Shown here: one piece after another, positions 1 through 7,546 of the stretch
How the letters are laid out: the number at the start of each line of letters is the position of its first letter
Numbering within the stretch: position 1 is the first letter of the stretch
From: an uncultured bacterium
GTDB taxonomy: Bacteria > Bacteroidota > Bacteroidia > Chitinophagales > CAIOSU01
Direction of reading: 5' to 3'
NCBI GenBank assembly: GCA_903861055.1
Contig: CAIOSU010000276.1
Location: 1 to 13,955, forward strand
Length of the DNA: 13,955 nucleotides
Position numbers and translations under genes: made by a program
The notes under the pieces: generated by a model
What the model was told of the DNA's origin: nothing
Databases searched by the model: none
Seen by the model: only the letters and a program-made list of their open reading frames with translations

Positions 1-32
1 ACTTTAGTGGCAACTACAGCAGCTTAACATAG

Positions 33-2072
33 GTGACCGGAAAATTACAAGGGAGTTCCATCCAAATATCTTTTTTTTTGATTGGTATTGCAGGGTTTGC
101 CTGCGCTGCCATTACGTTTGGTTATTATGGTAAGCCAACCCCTACCGATGCAGGTTTGTGGTTTTTTTATCTGCTTTGCATCGCTTCATTTTTTCTCGGA
201 CATCTGTTTTTTCTGCGCACATGGGTCAATAGCCTCCCATACAATAGTGTTGAGGATATTCTTAAATCGGTTTTGGGCTTTGCCGTTCCGGTAGGTTTGG
301 TGCTGTTGCCCCAAACATTGGGCATAAGCCAGCAATTGCCGCCCAATACCCTCGTGGCGTACCAAATAGCCAAGTCTTATATCATAACGCTATATGTGCT
401 AGGTAGTTTTAATTTGTATATGAAGCTGCTCATGCTGCGGCACGATAGCAATAAGTTTAAATTTATTGAAGTTTTTTATGCGCTGTTAGTGCTTGCGGCA
501 CTTTATTTATTGGTGCGGCAGTATATGCACCAGTACATAACCTTTACTTTCTACGTTGTTGGTGGCGTTGGGGTGGCTTACCTCACCACACGCCTTAGTT
601 GGATAAGCTTGGTGCGCAAACAGCACAAAGCGCAGTTGGCTTTGATGTTGTTGCTAATAAATGCCATTAATGGTCTGCTTTTGTACCATTACGCCACGGA
701 CCGCGCTGCACTGTTGTTTTCGGTTTACGAGCTGCCAGAGATTATTTTTATCTCGGTCATTGGCTTTAGTACGGTTTATGCTTTGATGGCACTTATGGCC
801 CTGTTGTTTTATTTTCCGGTGGCCGAAATAGTAGACCAACAAACGCAAGAACTTGAAGGGTTGATGGAGATAAGCGAATCGGCAAGAAGGCGCGAAAGTG
901 TGAACCAAGTGTTCGATAGGATGTTCAATGCTAGTATCCGCGATACTAATTCTTATGCTGGTTGGCTATGGTTTAAAGCCGATGAGCAAGATGCCATTAT
1001 AAAAACTAAGAACATTAACCTGAGCCAGGTAAACAGTTTTAGAGACGCCCTAGTGCCGATAGTTTATAATGATACTAATAAGGATGTGCTTAATGTACCT
1101 GTGCTTCTTGATTTTCCTGCATTGGCGTCAATGTGCAATGGATTTAGATCAATGTTGGCGCTGCCTATTGTGTTTAATGAGGAAGAACTGGGCATGCTTT
1201 GCTTATTCAAAAACCAAGAGCAAGGTTTTGACAACCATATGACCAATATGGCCAAAACTTATGTAAATTTTGCCCTTAATGCCTACGAAAACCATCAGGT
1301 ACTTGAAGAAACTTTGCGCAACGAGCATGTGCTGGAGGAGTATAAATTGGCCCGCCAAATACAGCAACGGTTAATACCCGTAACACTGGCGGGGCAAAAC
1401 GGATGGGAGGCAATAACCTATCTTGAGCCTAGTAAAGAAGTTGGCGGCGACTTTTACGATAGTTTTGTGCTTGATGAAAACCGAACCGCTTTGGTTATTG
1501 GCGATGTATCAGGAAGAGGTATGCCGGCAGCACTGCATATGGCCGAAATTAAGGGCATTTTTCAATCGCTTACTGCATTTAATCTGGAGCCTAAAGAATT
1601 GATAGCTAGGGCAAACGTAGCCATATCGGCATGTTTTGACAAGAACCGATTTGTTACCCTCATTTACCTTGTAATTGACAAAAAAGAGCGTAAATTTACC
1701 TACGTGAGGGCAGGACACTGTCCAGTTTTGTACTATGAGAACCAGCGCCATGAGGCGAACTATATCAAAGACGAGGGGCTTGGATTGGGCATTTTGAGGA
1801 GCTCAATTTTTACCAGCTATGTGCATGTTTACGAGCGCCCCTACCAGCAAAACGATTTATTGGTATTGTTTTCGGACGGCATTGACGAGGCTGTTGATCC
1901 GAAAACTAAAGATGCGTATGGATATGAGCGCCTAAAGACCTCATTGGAGGAGGCTTCGCGTCATGAGAATTTGGATAAGGTGATGAAAAGTATGTTGGCA
2001 GACATTAAAAGACACATTAAAGAAAACCGAGAATTGGACGATATGACTATGATATTGCTTCGGTTTGACTAA
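33..2072 (+). CDS. Membrane-anchored GAF / SpoIIE-type PP2C serine phosphatase
   Basis: Likely the input protein of a partner-switching circuit: a phosphatase that removes phosphate from the STAS protein encoded next. The 679 residues begin with about eight hydrophobic segments (roughly 11-260), then a short charged linker (268-290), a GAF-like sensor (about 290-425) and a SpoIIE/RsbU-type PP2C domain (about 440-679). Visible metal-site motifs are GGDFYD at 471-476, GDVSGRG at 490-496, FSDG at 613-616 and ELDDMT at 667-672, so the catalytic domain looks intact. The GTG start at 33 directly follows an in-frame TAG at 30-32 and has no clear ribosome site; TTG at 78 is an alternative. The ligand sensed by the membrane and GAF parts cannot be read. 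The gene is followed 56 bp downstream by the STAS gene in the same direction, which supports an operon. Family assignment is firm; the role in this circuit is inferred from gene order. Confidence 0.9.
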   Translation: MTGKLQGSSIQISFFLIGIAGFACAAITFGYYGKPTPTDAGLWFFYLLCIASFFLGHLFFLRTWVNSLPYNSVEDILKSVLGFAVPVGLVLLPQTLGISQQLPPNTLVAYQIAKSYIITLYVLGSFNLYMKLLMLRHDSNKFKFIEVFYALLVLAALYLLVRQYMHQYITFTFYVVGGVGVAYLTTRLSWISLVRKQHKAQLALMLLLINAINGLLLYHYATDRAALLFSVYELPEIIFISVIGFSTVYALMALMALLFYFPVAEIVDQQTQELEGLMEISESARRRESVNQVFDRMFNASIRDTNSYAGWLWFKADEQDAIIKTKNINLSQVNSFRDALVPIVYNDTNKDVLNVPVLLDFPALASMCNGFRSMLALPIVFNEEELGMLCLFKNQEQGFDNHMTNMAKTYVNFALNAYENHQVLEETLRNEHVLEEYKLARQIQQRLIPVTLAGQNGWEAITYLEPSKEVGGDFYDSFVLDENRTALVIGDVSGRGMPAALHMAEIKGIFQSLTAFNLEPKELIARANVAISACFDKNRFVTLIYLVIDKKERKFTYVRAGHCPVLYYENQRHEANYIKDEGLGLGILRSSIFTSYVHVYERPYQQNDLLVLFSDGIDEAVDPKTKDAYGYERLKTSLEEASRHENLDKVMKSMLADIKRHIKENRELDDMTMILLRFD

Positions 2073-2128
2073 ATACTTCAAAACCATTAGAACCTTTCTG
2101 ACTAACCTACGTATAAAAACCCAAGCTT

Positions 2129-2470
2129 ATGGAAATCATACAGCGCTACGAAGATGAAATATTGACAATCCTGTTAAAAGGGGAGCTTGATGCCAGATCT
2201 TCGATTGACTTGGACGAGACTATTAAAGTGGCGCTCAAGCTAGAGCAAACGCGTATAATTATCGATTGCCAGCATTTGAGTTACATCTCTTCTGCCGGTC
2301 TTGGGGTGTTTATTTCGCATCTAGATGACTTGAAAGCTTATGGAGGCAAGTTTGTCTTCTATGGAATGAATGTGACTGTTTACAACGTTTTTGAGATTTT
2401 GGGTCTCCATACGATTATGGAGATAGTGAGGGATAGATTTGAGGCGCAAACGTTAATGAATGAAAGCTAA
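2129..2470 (+). CDS. STAS-domain anti-anti-sigma-factor-like protein (SpoIIAA/RsbV type)
   Basis: A single-domain STAS protein of 113 residues, the normal size for SpoIIAA/RsbV. In this family the unphosphorylated form binds and occupies a cognate kinase, and phosphorylation of one serine breaks the complex. The motif YISSAGLGVF at 52-61 aligns with the phosphorylation site of B. subtilis SpoIIAA (DSSGLG), which makes Ser55 the expected phosphosite. The conserved GELDARSS stretch (18-25) is also present. The ATG at 2129 gives a standard N-terminus; no Shine-Dalgarno is visible, as is usual in this phylum. The 3' end overlaps the kinase gene by 11 bp, suggesting translational coupling and balanced amounts of the two partners. 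Assignment to the family is firm; binding to the neighbouring kinase is inferred. Confidence 0.93.
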   Translation: MEIIQRYEDEILTILLKGELDARSSIDLDETIKVALKLEQTRIIIDCQHLSYISSAGLGVFISHLDDLKAYGGKFVFYGMNVTVYNVFEILGLHTIMEIVRDRFEAQTLMNES

Positions 2471-2879
2471 CTTAACAACTATATGTAGCATCGATACCCA
2501 AGAGGAAATCAGAGCATTTCTGAACAGGTTTTTTGCAGGGGTTGATGACTTAACGGAACAGAAACGCAACCAAGTGGTGCTGGCCATTGATGAGGCTATT
2601 GCCAATGCCATTATTCATGGCAATGATAGCGATACGGAAAAGTCGATACAGATTGACTTGGATGTAAATAAAAAACGGATTCGTATCGAGATTAGCGACA
2701 TTGGCCTGTTCGATGAAATTATGAACAACGATAAGAAGGATAAGGACCTGAATACCGTTATCAAAGAAAAACAAAAAGGTGGATTAGGCCTTAAGTTGAT
2801 ATACTCCATTATGGATGTGGTATGTTTCTATACCCAAAACAACAAGAGCTATTGCTTAATGGTGAAGTTGTTGAAATAG
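2460..2879 (+). CDS. Anti-sigma-factor-like serine kinase, HATPase_c fold (RsbW/SpoIIAB type)
   Basis: A 139-residue GHKL ATPase of the RsbW/SpoIIAB class, which phosphorylates a STAS partner and, in characterised systems, sequesters a sigma factor or another effector. The N box is visible as DEAIANAIIHGN at 44-55 (Glu45, Asn49), followed by a G1-type DIG at 80-82 and a glycine-rich GGLGL lid at 107-111. There is no histidine-kinase dimerisation domain, which separates it from two-component sensors. Its ATG lies inside the end of the STAS gene. It is the last gene before a strong terminator hairpin, so the cassette of phosphatase, STAS protein and kinase is complete and closed. No sigma factor gene is adjacent, so its downstream target is unknown. 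Confidence 0.9.
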   Translation: MKANLTTICSIDTQEEIRAFLNRFFAGVDDLTEQKRNQVVLAIDEAIANAIIHGNDSDTEKSIQIDLDVNKKRIRIEISDIGLFDEIMNNDKKDKDLNTVIKEKQKGGLGLKLIYSIMDVVCFYTQNNKSYCLMVKLLK

Positions 2880-2904
2880 TATCAAGTACCGAGTAAGTAT
2901 CAAG
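2878..2904 (+). repeat. Heptamer tandem array, consensus AGTAnCR, plus orientation
   Basis: The array begins at the stop codon of the kinase gene. It has unit AGTATCA at 2878-2884, AGTACCG at 2885-2891, a shortened AGTA at 2892-2895, and AGTATCA again at 2896-2902, then starts to decay. The period is 7 bp with one 4-bp slip. A related array lies in opposite orientation at 2990-3031, beyond the terminator. Confidence 0.7.
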
Positions 2905-2906
2905 AT

Positions 2907-2949
2907 AAAAAGAGAGAGGAGCGCCATTTGCCGCTCCTCTCTCTTTTTT
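2907..2949. terminator. Strong bidirectional intrinsic terminator between convergent genes
   Basis: A 12-bp perfect GC-containing stem (GAGAGAGGAGCG at 2912-2923 pairing with 2932-2943) encloses an 8-nt loop. It is flanked by five A on the left (2907-2911) and six T on the right (2944-2949). The A/T flanks give a U-tract in both directions, so it can end both the kinase operon (+) and the fatty acid hydroxylase gene (-). Confidence 0.93.
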
Positions 2950-2967
2950 ATAACAAATACCCGATAG

Positions 2968-3834
2968 TCAATCTGTTGCTTGTTGCATTTCATAACTAGT
3001 ACTTGCTACTTGATACTCGTTACTTGATACTGGCACTGCATCTTTCCTAGCAGCTACCTCCTCAAACGTGCTATGGTATTTCGCATGGTTGGTGCCCATA
3101 AGCTTATCCCAAATATTGAAATACAGGCTGTAATTGCAGTTTACCAATTTGTGATGCATGTTGTGGTGCGTGCTGGTATTGTGCAGGCCAAAAATTTTGT
3201 GCTGCGTAAACCCTCTTGGGAAAATCTCGAAACCAAGGTGCCCTATTACGTTCAACGATACCATGTAAAGGGCAAAAACAGCGATGGCGGCGGGGTGCAA
3301 CGGCATCAAAAAAACCATAATGGGTATAATGCCAAATTCAACTAATGCTTCCAATGGGTGAAACGAGAATGCCGCCCAAGGGGTGGGGTTGTTGCTCATA
3401 TGGTGCACCTTGTGCACGTGCTTAAACAGCAATGGATGGTGCATGGCGCGGTGCGTCCAATAAAAATACATGTCGTGGATTAAAACAAAAATAACCACCG
3501 TAAATAAAAAATACAACCAACTATGCTCACTAAAGTCACTATAAATTTTGGTGTATCCTCCTTCGGTAGCGTATTTTATAAAAACAGCAAGGCTGGCAAA
3601 GATGGCCAAACTGCTAAACGAATACTTTAATTCGTATAACACTCGCTTTTGCTCTGGATATTTTTGCTGTATCTTTTTGTAAAACCAGGCACGCTTGCGC
3701 CATACATAAAATATGCCATAGGCCGCGCCTGCAAATATTACGTACCTCAGCACCAAAAAGGCATAAATAATCAACCAATAGGCAGGCAAATTATCTTGAA
3801 GTGCTGGAAACCAACTCTCTAGAATATGACTCAT
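2968..3834 (-). CDS. Membrane fatty acid hydroxylase / sterol desaturase family protein
   Basis: An integral membrane di-iron oxygenase of the fatty acid hydroxylase superfamily, which hydroxylates or desaturates lipid substrates such as fatty acids, carotenoids or sterols. The 288-residue protein carries the full histidine signature: H120...H128 with HRAMHH (128-133), HKVHH (141-145), H159, H199, and HNTSTHHNMHHK (218-229). Hydrophobic segments lie near 20-45, 73-90, 104-122 and 165-200. The true substrate cannot be told from sequence. The gene faces the kinase operon and shares its terminator. The last residues before the stop, about 268-282, are encoded by a 7-bp tandem array (2990-3031), so this tail is probably a non-conserved addition. 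The start is ATG at 3834. Confidence 0.9.
   Translation of the reverse strand: MSHILESWFPALQDNLPAYWLIIYAFLVLRYVIFAGAAYGIFYVWRKRAWFYKKIQQKYPEQKRVLYELKYSFSSLAIFASLAVFIKYATEGGYTKIYSDFSEHSWLYFLFTVVIFVLIHDMYFYWTHRAMHHPLLFKHVHKVHHMSNNPTPWAAFSFHPLEALVEFGIIPIMVFLMPLHPAAIAVFALYMVSLNVIGHLGFEIFPRGFTQHKIFGLHNTSTHHNMHHKLVNCNYSLYFNIWDKLMGTNHAKYHSTFEEVAARKDAVPVSSNEYQVASTSYEMQQATD
2990..3031 (-). repeat. Heptamer tandem array inside the 3' end of the hydroxylase gene
   Basis: Read on the minus strand from 3031 there are five consecutive 7-bp units fitting AGTAnnR (AGTATCA, then AGTAACG, and so on to AGTACTA at 2997-3003), plus a degenerate GTTATGA at 2990-2996. The first 18 bases of this array match the plus-strand array at 2878-2895 at 17 of 18 positions, in inverted orientation. 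The array is translated as part of the hydroxylase C-terminus. Confidence 0.75.
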
Positions 3835-3850
3835 ATATCGAAGTTACATT

Positions 3851-3868
3851 TTTTTGTTTAAACAAAAA
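3851..3868. promoter_or_regulatory. Perfect 18-bp palindrome upstream of the hydroxylase gene
   Basis: TTTTTGTTTAAACAAAAA is its own reverse complement. It sits 17 bp before the hydroxylase start codon and 152 bp before the divergent receiver gene, so it could be an operator or part of the promoter. Being AT-rich and loop-free, it is a weak terminator candidate. Function is inferred from position only. Confidence 0.4.
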
Positions 3869-3934
3869 GAACGGCATAGCCGCAGTTCATGTTCCCTTAT
3901 GTCGCAGTTTTTAAGGATATGGGGGCTGTGTAAC

Positions 3935-3980
3935 TTTAATGTTAACAATCCGTAAAATCACTTAGGGTTTTTAATGTTAA
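3935..3980. repeat. Two direct copies of TTTAATGTTAA upstream of the receiver gene
   Basis: An 11-bp motif occurs at 3935-3945 and again at 3970-3980, 35 bp apart in the same direction, ending 40 bp before the receiver gene start. The first copy overlaps TAACTTTA (3931-3938), a near match to the -7 element TAnnTTTG. These could be binding sites for one regulator, but AT-rich repeats of this length can arise by chance. Confidence 0.35.
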
Positions 3981-4020
3981 AACCACCGAATAGCCCCGTT
4001 CACGCTTAAAACCGAACTTT

Positions 4021-4509
4021 ATGGCTACAACACGAAAAGTATTTATAGTAGATAGCGACACCCGCTACAGGGCTATGCTAGAAGATCACTTGGATAGTTT
4101 GACCGACACGGCAGTGTTTCCTTTTTATAGTGCCGAAGAGTGCATTAACGTATTGGATAGCGAGCCAGATGTGGTAATTGTAGATATGTACCTGGAAAGT
4201 CGTTTCCGGCCCGTAATGGACGGATTAGATTTGTTAAAGCACATAAAGCTAAACTACCCTCAAATAGATGTAGTGGTTATGTCGTCCGACGATTCAATTG
4301 CGGCAGCGCAAGAGGTAGGTGCGCACCAACCTTTCGATTTTGTTTTAAAAACCGAAAGCAATCTTGTGCGCTTCAGCTCTATACTGCTTATTATTTTCCG
4401 CCACAAGGCCTTAGAAGATAATGTGCAGATGTACAAAAACAGTTTTCATTTGGTGGCCTTGTTCATAGGCATTTGCCTTTTGAGTGCTGGGTGTGCCATC
4501 GTGTTTTAG
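4021..4509 (+). CDS. Response regulator receiver protein with C-terminal membrane segment
   Basis: A CheY-like receiver domain occupies about residues 5-128 of 162. Acidic residues D11 and D13, the phospho-acceptor D55 (in VIVDMYLES), Ser88/Ser89 at the switch position, and K110 (in FVLK) are all present, so phosphorylation should be possible. There is no DNA-binding or enzymatic output domain. Instead the protein ends with one hydrophobic stretch at about 142-162 that reads as a membrane anchor. No sensor kinase is encoded next to it. It could act as a membrane-tethered phosphate sink or signalling adaptor; that role is inferred. The ATG at 4021 is the only reasonable start. It converges with the next gene across a 43-bp gap. 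Confidence 0.85.
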   Translation: MATTRKVFIVDSDTRYRAMLEDHLDSLTDTAVFPFYSAEECINVLDSEPDVVIVDMYLESRFRPVMDGLDLLKHIKLNYPQIDVVVMSSDDSIAAAQEVGAHQPFDFVLKTESNLVRFSSILLIIFRHKALEDNVQMYKNSFHLVALFIGICLLSAGCAIVF

Positions 4510-4552
4510 TAGTCAACTGCGGGTTTGGGCACTATGCCAATATTAATCTGTA

Positions 4553-5233
4553 TCATCTTAATTCGTGTAGGCGATGCACGGTGCATATTTCCAAATCGCC
4601 AATGCACAGTTCAGCGGCACTAGCTGCATCTTCCACTTGCCTTCTATACATTTCTTGAAAATTGAGGTGCAGGTTGCCATCATCGCACATACGTATGCTC
4701 AAGGGCACCGTGCCAATTGCGGTCAGCAAAAAAATAACCGGAACGTCATACTTTCTCGAGAAGAAAAATAAAGGCAATACTTGGTGCAAGTGTTGCACCG
4801 CTATCTGGTAACCCACGCCGTTGGCTTTGCCTTTTGCCAAGTGCTTGAACTTGTTGTGCTTTTTAAAGTTTTCGAAAGGGAACTGGTATAATGGCGTATT
4901 GTTGAAGTCCATTAAATAAAGTGAAGTAATGCCCAGTGCAGCATAAAACCGTTGCATGGCAATTGGTAAATGCGCTATGTAGTCTTTTTTATCATTGGCA
5001 GGGTATGCCAATACGCAATGCCCAGTTATGGATTGCTCTATGGCAGCCAAAGGTTCTAAGTGGTCGTAATATTTTTCTAGCATCCTTTTTTCGCTGGGCA
5101 CCTTTACATCAATGTATTGGGCGTAGCTGGCCTGCACCTCGGCTATGAAATTATCTACGAACTGCGATGCTTGGAAAATTTCGGTGCGGTTAATGGGGGT
5201 AAGCAATATAGAATAGGGGTTTTTGTTGAGCAA
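4553..5233 (-). CDS. Unrecognised 226-residue soluble protein
   Basis: I do not recognise a family. The frame is open for 226 residues with mixed, non-repetitive composition and no signal peptide or clear membrane helix, although a hydrophobic stretch VLPLFFFSRKYDVPVIFLL lies near the middle. Possible surface features are a lysine-rich segment (KKHNKFKHLAKGKANG) and an acidic-to-alanine C-terminal part (QVEDAASAAELCIGD). The start is uncertain: no ATG is available before residue 51, and TTG at 5233 is the most upstream usable start after an in-frame stop at 5249-5251. It converges with the receiver gene and diverges from recG. Coding seems likely from length and lack of a competing frame, but no function can be given. 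Confidence 0.7.
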   Translation of the reverse strand: MLNKNPYSILLTPINRTEIFQASQFVDNFIAEVQASYAQYIDVKVPSEKRMLEKYYDHLEPLAAIEQSITGHCVLAYPANDKKDYIAHLPIAMQRFYAALGITSLYLMDFNNTPLYQFPFENFKKHNKFKHLAKGKANGVGYQIAVQHLHQVLPLFFFSRKYDVPVIFLLTAIGTVPLSIRMCDDGNLHLNFQEMYRRQVEDAASAAELCIGDLEICTVHRLHELR

Positions 5234-5273
5234 TAAACGCTCTAGAATTTAGTATTTGCCAAGGTACTTTTTC

Positions 5274-5305
5274 ATTTTCAAATTTTCAAATTCTCGAATT
5301 TTCAA
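5274..5305. repeat. Octamer tandem array ATTTTCAA, four units
   Basis: Four consecutive 8-bp units fill 5274-5305. Units 1, 2 and 4 are exactly ATTTTCAA and unit 3 is ATTCTCGA. The array lies between divergent genes, immediately upstream of the recG -7 element, and covers the place where a -33 element would sit. Confidence 0.75.
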
Positions 5306-5315
5306 ATTGACTGCC

Positions 5316-5323
5316 TACCTTTG
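5316..5323 (+). promoter_or_regulatory. Bacteroidota -7 promoter element for recG
   Basis: TACCTTTG matches the phylum's -7 consensus TAnnTTTG exactly. It ends only 8 nt before the recG TTG start, so the transcript would have almost no leader. A TTG at -33 is not present; the equivalent bases (5294-5296, TCG) fall in the octamer array. Confidence 0.55.
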
Positions 5324-5331
5324 TTAAAGTT

Positions 5332-7437
5332 TTGAGCAGATACCTAAGCAACCCTATTGAATACCTGAAAGGCGTGGGCCCCCAAAAGGGCGACCTGCTC
5401 AAGAAAGAACTGTCCATATTCAGTTACGACGACCTGCTGCGCTATTATCCCTACCGGTATATTGACCGTACCAAGTTTTATAAAGTAAACGAGGTAGATA
5501 CCGACCTGCAATACATCCAAATAAAAGGAACACTTACGGGCACCCAAATGGTGGGGCAGGGCAGGGCCATGCGCTTGGTAAGCGGCATACGCGACGAAAC
5601 GGGCACCATGGAGTTGGTTTGGTTTCAAGGCGCACAGTGGGTAAGCAAAGCACTGAAGCCTGGGCAAGAGTATGTAGTTTTTGGCAAGCCCACCGCCTTT
5701 AATGGCAAATACAACATTGCCCACCCTGAAATGGAGTTGGTAACCCAAATGGACCCTGAGAAGCTGACCGGCTACCAGCCCATGTACAACACCACCGAAA
5801 AGGTAAAGCAAAAAGGCTTTGACAACAAAAGCCTTGGCAAGCTGGTAAAAACCTTGATGGAGGGCTTGGGTGAGCAAGATATACCCGAGATATTGCAGCC
5901 CTCTATTGTGCAGCAGTATCAGTTTATGAGCCGCTACGATGCGATGGTGAACATCCACTTCCCAGTCGATAACAAAAGCTTGGACAGGGCACTAGCTAGG
6001 CTCAAGTTCGAGGAGTTTTTTACCATACAGGTAAAATTGCTGGGACTTAAGAACCACCGCCAAACCCAACGCGGTGGCTACGTCCTAGAGAAGATTGACA
6101 ACTACTTTGATACTTTTTATAAAAAGTACCTGCGCTTTGAGCTGACCAATGCCCAAAAGCGGGTAACCAAAGAGATACGCCGCGATGTGCTCACGGGCAA
6201 ACAAATGAACCGCCTAGTGCAAGGCGATGTGGGCAGCGGCAAAACCATAGTGGCACTTATGACCATGTTGATGGCTATTGACAATGGCTTTCAGGCTGCC
6301 ATGATGGCCCCAACTGAAATATTGGCGCAACAGCATTTCAATACCCTTACCGACTATGTGGGCGATTTAGGCCCTAGGGTTGACTTGCTCACGGGCTCGG
6401 TAAAGGGCAAGGAGCGCAAACTGATATTGCAGGATTTAAAGGAAGGCAAAATAGACATCCTCATTGGTACCCATGCTTTAATTGAGGATACGGTGCAGTT
6501 TGCCAATATCGGTTTTGTGGTGATTGATGAGCAGCACCGTTTTGGGGTGGCCCAGCGCGCTGCCCTGTGGGAAAAAAACGACCGCCCACCGCATATATTG
6601 GTAATGACGGCCACGCCCATACCCCGCACGCTGGCCATGACTTTGTACGGAGATCTGGACATTTCGGTTATTGATGAGTTGCCGCCAGGCCGCAAACCCA
6701 TACAAACACTGCACTATTTCGAATCGAAGCGATTGGCGCTGTTTGGTTTTATGAAACAGCAAATTGCTCTCGGTAGGCAAGTATATATAGTATACCCGAT
6801 GATAAAAGAGAACGAAAAGCTCGATTATCAAAACCTGATGGAAGGGTACGAATCGATAACCCGCGCCTTTCCGTTGCCCGATTATAAGGTGAGTGTAGTG
6901 CACGGGCAAATGAAGTCTGCTGATAAAGATGCCGAAATGCAGCGCTTTGCCCGCGGCGAAACCCACATAATGGTGGCCACTACCGTAATTGAAGTAGGTG
7001 TAAACGTGCCCAACGCCAGCGTAATGATTATTGAGAGTGCCGAACGTTTTGGCCTTTCGCAGCTGCACCAGTTGCGTGGGCGAGTGGGTAGGGGTGCCGA
7101 GCAGAGCTATTGTATTTTGATGACGGGCAACAAACTTAGCACCGATGCCCGCATACGCTGCAATACCATGGTGGAAACAAATGATGGTTTCGTGATTAGT
7201 GAAGTGGATTTGAAACTGCGTGGTCCTGGCGATTTGGAAGGCACCCAGCAAAGTGGCCTGCTCGACCTTAAACTGGCCGATATTGGCACAGATGGCAACA
7301 TACTACAAGAAGCCCGATTTGCCGCTACCCAACTGCTCACCGATGACCCCAAGCTGCAAAAGCCCGAAAACATGCCTTTCCGCCAATACTTGGCCAGCCA
7401 TTACAAGCATAGCCAAGATTGGAGTGTTATCTCGTGA
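5332..7437 (+). CDS. recG: ATP-dependent DNA helicase RecG
   Basis: Double-strand translocase that remodels stalled replication forks and Holliday junctions. At 701 residues it has the usual RecG length. The N-terminal wedge/OB part begins with NPIEYLKGVGPQKGDLL, and the helicase core shows Walker A GDVGSGKT at 298-305 (Lys304), the DEQH box at 399-402, motif III TATPIPRT at 426-433, and motif VI QLRGRVGRG at 580-588. The start is TTG at 5332: an in-frame TGA lies at 5308-5310 and no ATG intervenes, and the TTG places the conserved N-terminus at the expected position. The stop codon lies inside a long inverted repeat that probably terminates transcription. The last 95 or so bases are duplicated in decayed form at 10310-10410. 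Confidence 0.97.
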   Translation: MSRYLSNPIEYLKGVGPQKGDLLKKELSIFSYDDLLRYYPYRYIDRTKFYKVNEVDTDLQYIQIKGTLTGTQMVGQGRAMRLVSGIRDETGTMELVWFQGAQWVSKALKPGQEYVVFGKPTAFNGKYNIAHPEMELVTQMDPEKLTGYQPMYNTTEKVKQKGFDNKSLGKLVKTLMEGLGEQDIPEILQPSIVQQYQFMSRYDAMVNIHFPVDNKSLDRALARLKFEEFFTIQVKLLGLKNHRQTQRGGYVLEKIDNYFDTFYKKYLRFELTNAQKRVTKEIRRDVLTGKQMNRLVQGDVGSGKTIVALMTMLMAIDNGFQAAMMAPTEILAQQHFNTLTDYVGDLGPRVDLLTGSVKGKERKLILQDLKEGKIDILIGTHALIEDTVQFANIGFVVIDEQHRFGVAQRAALWEKNDRPPHILVMTATPIPRTLAMTLYGDLDISVIDELPPGRKPIQTLHYFESKRLALFGFMKQQIALGRQVYIVYPMIKENEKLDYQNLMEGYESITRAFPLPDYKVSVVHGQMKSADKDAEMQRFARGETHIMVATTVIEVGVNVPNASVMIIESAERFGLSQLHQLRGRVGRGAEQSYCILMTGNKLSTDARIRCNTMVETNDGFVISEVDLKLRGPGDLEGTQQSGLLDLKLADIGTDGNILQEARFAATQLLTDDPKLQKPENMPFRQYLASHYKHSQDWSVIS

Positions 7438-7477
7438 ACGGAAAATTTAAGTTCCGATTGAAATAACACTCCAATCT
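7416..7477. terminator. Long inverted repeat overlapping the recG stop; probable bidirectional terminator
   Basis: A perfect 15-bp arm AGATTGGAGTGTTAT at 7416-7430 pairs with 7463-7477 across a 32-nt loop. The loop itself contains a 5-bp hairpin, CGGAA at 7439-7443 with TTCCG at 7452-7456. The left arm is coding sequence of recG. It separates convergent recG and the receptor gene, so it could stop both transcripts. There is no clean T-run after the stem, so termination is inferred from position and symmetry. Confidence 0.6.
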
Positions 7478-7546
7478 GCTAGCTGAAAATTTAAATCTTT
7501 TGCAAGAACACTGTTTTTCTAGCCAATAAGGCTTTGGCAGTGGATG

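Noticed and set aside
5344..5958. 204-codon open frame antisense to the start of recG
   Set aside because: It lies wholly opposite conserved RecG sequence and shows no domain or motif of its own.
6478..7251. 257-codon open frame antisense to recG
   Set aside because: Composition is low-quality and it mirrors the recG codon pattern; recG on the other strand has all helicase motifs over the same bases.
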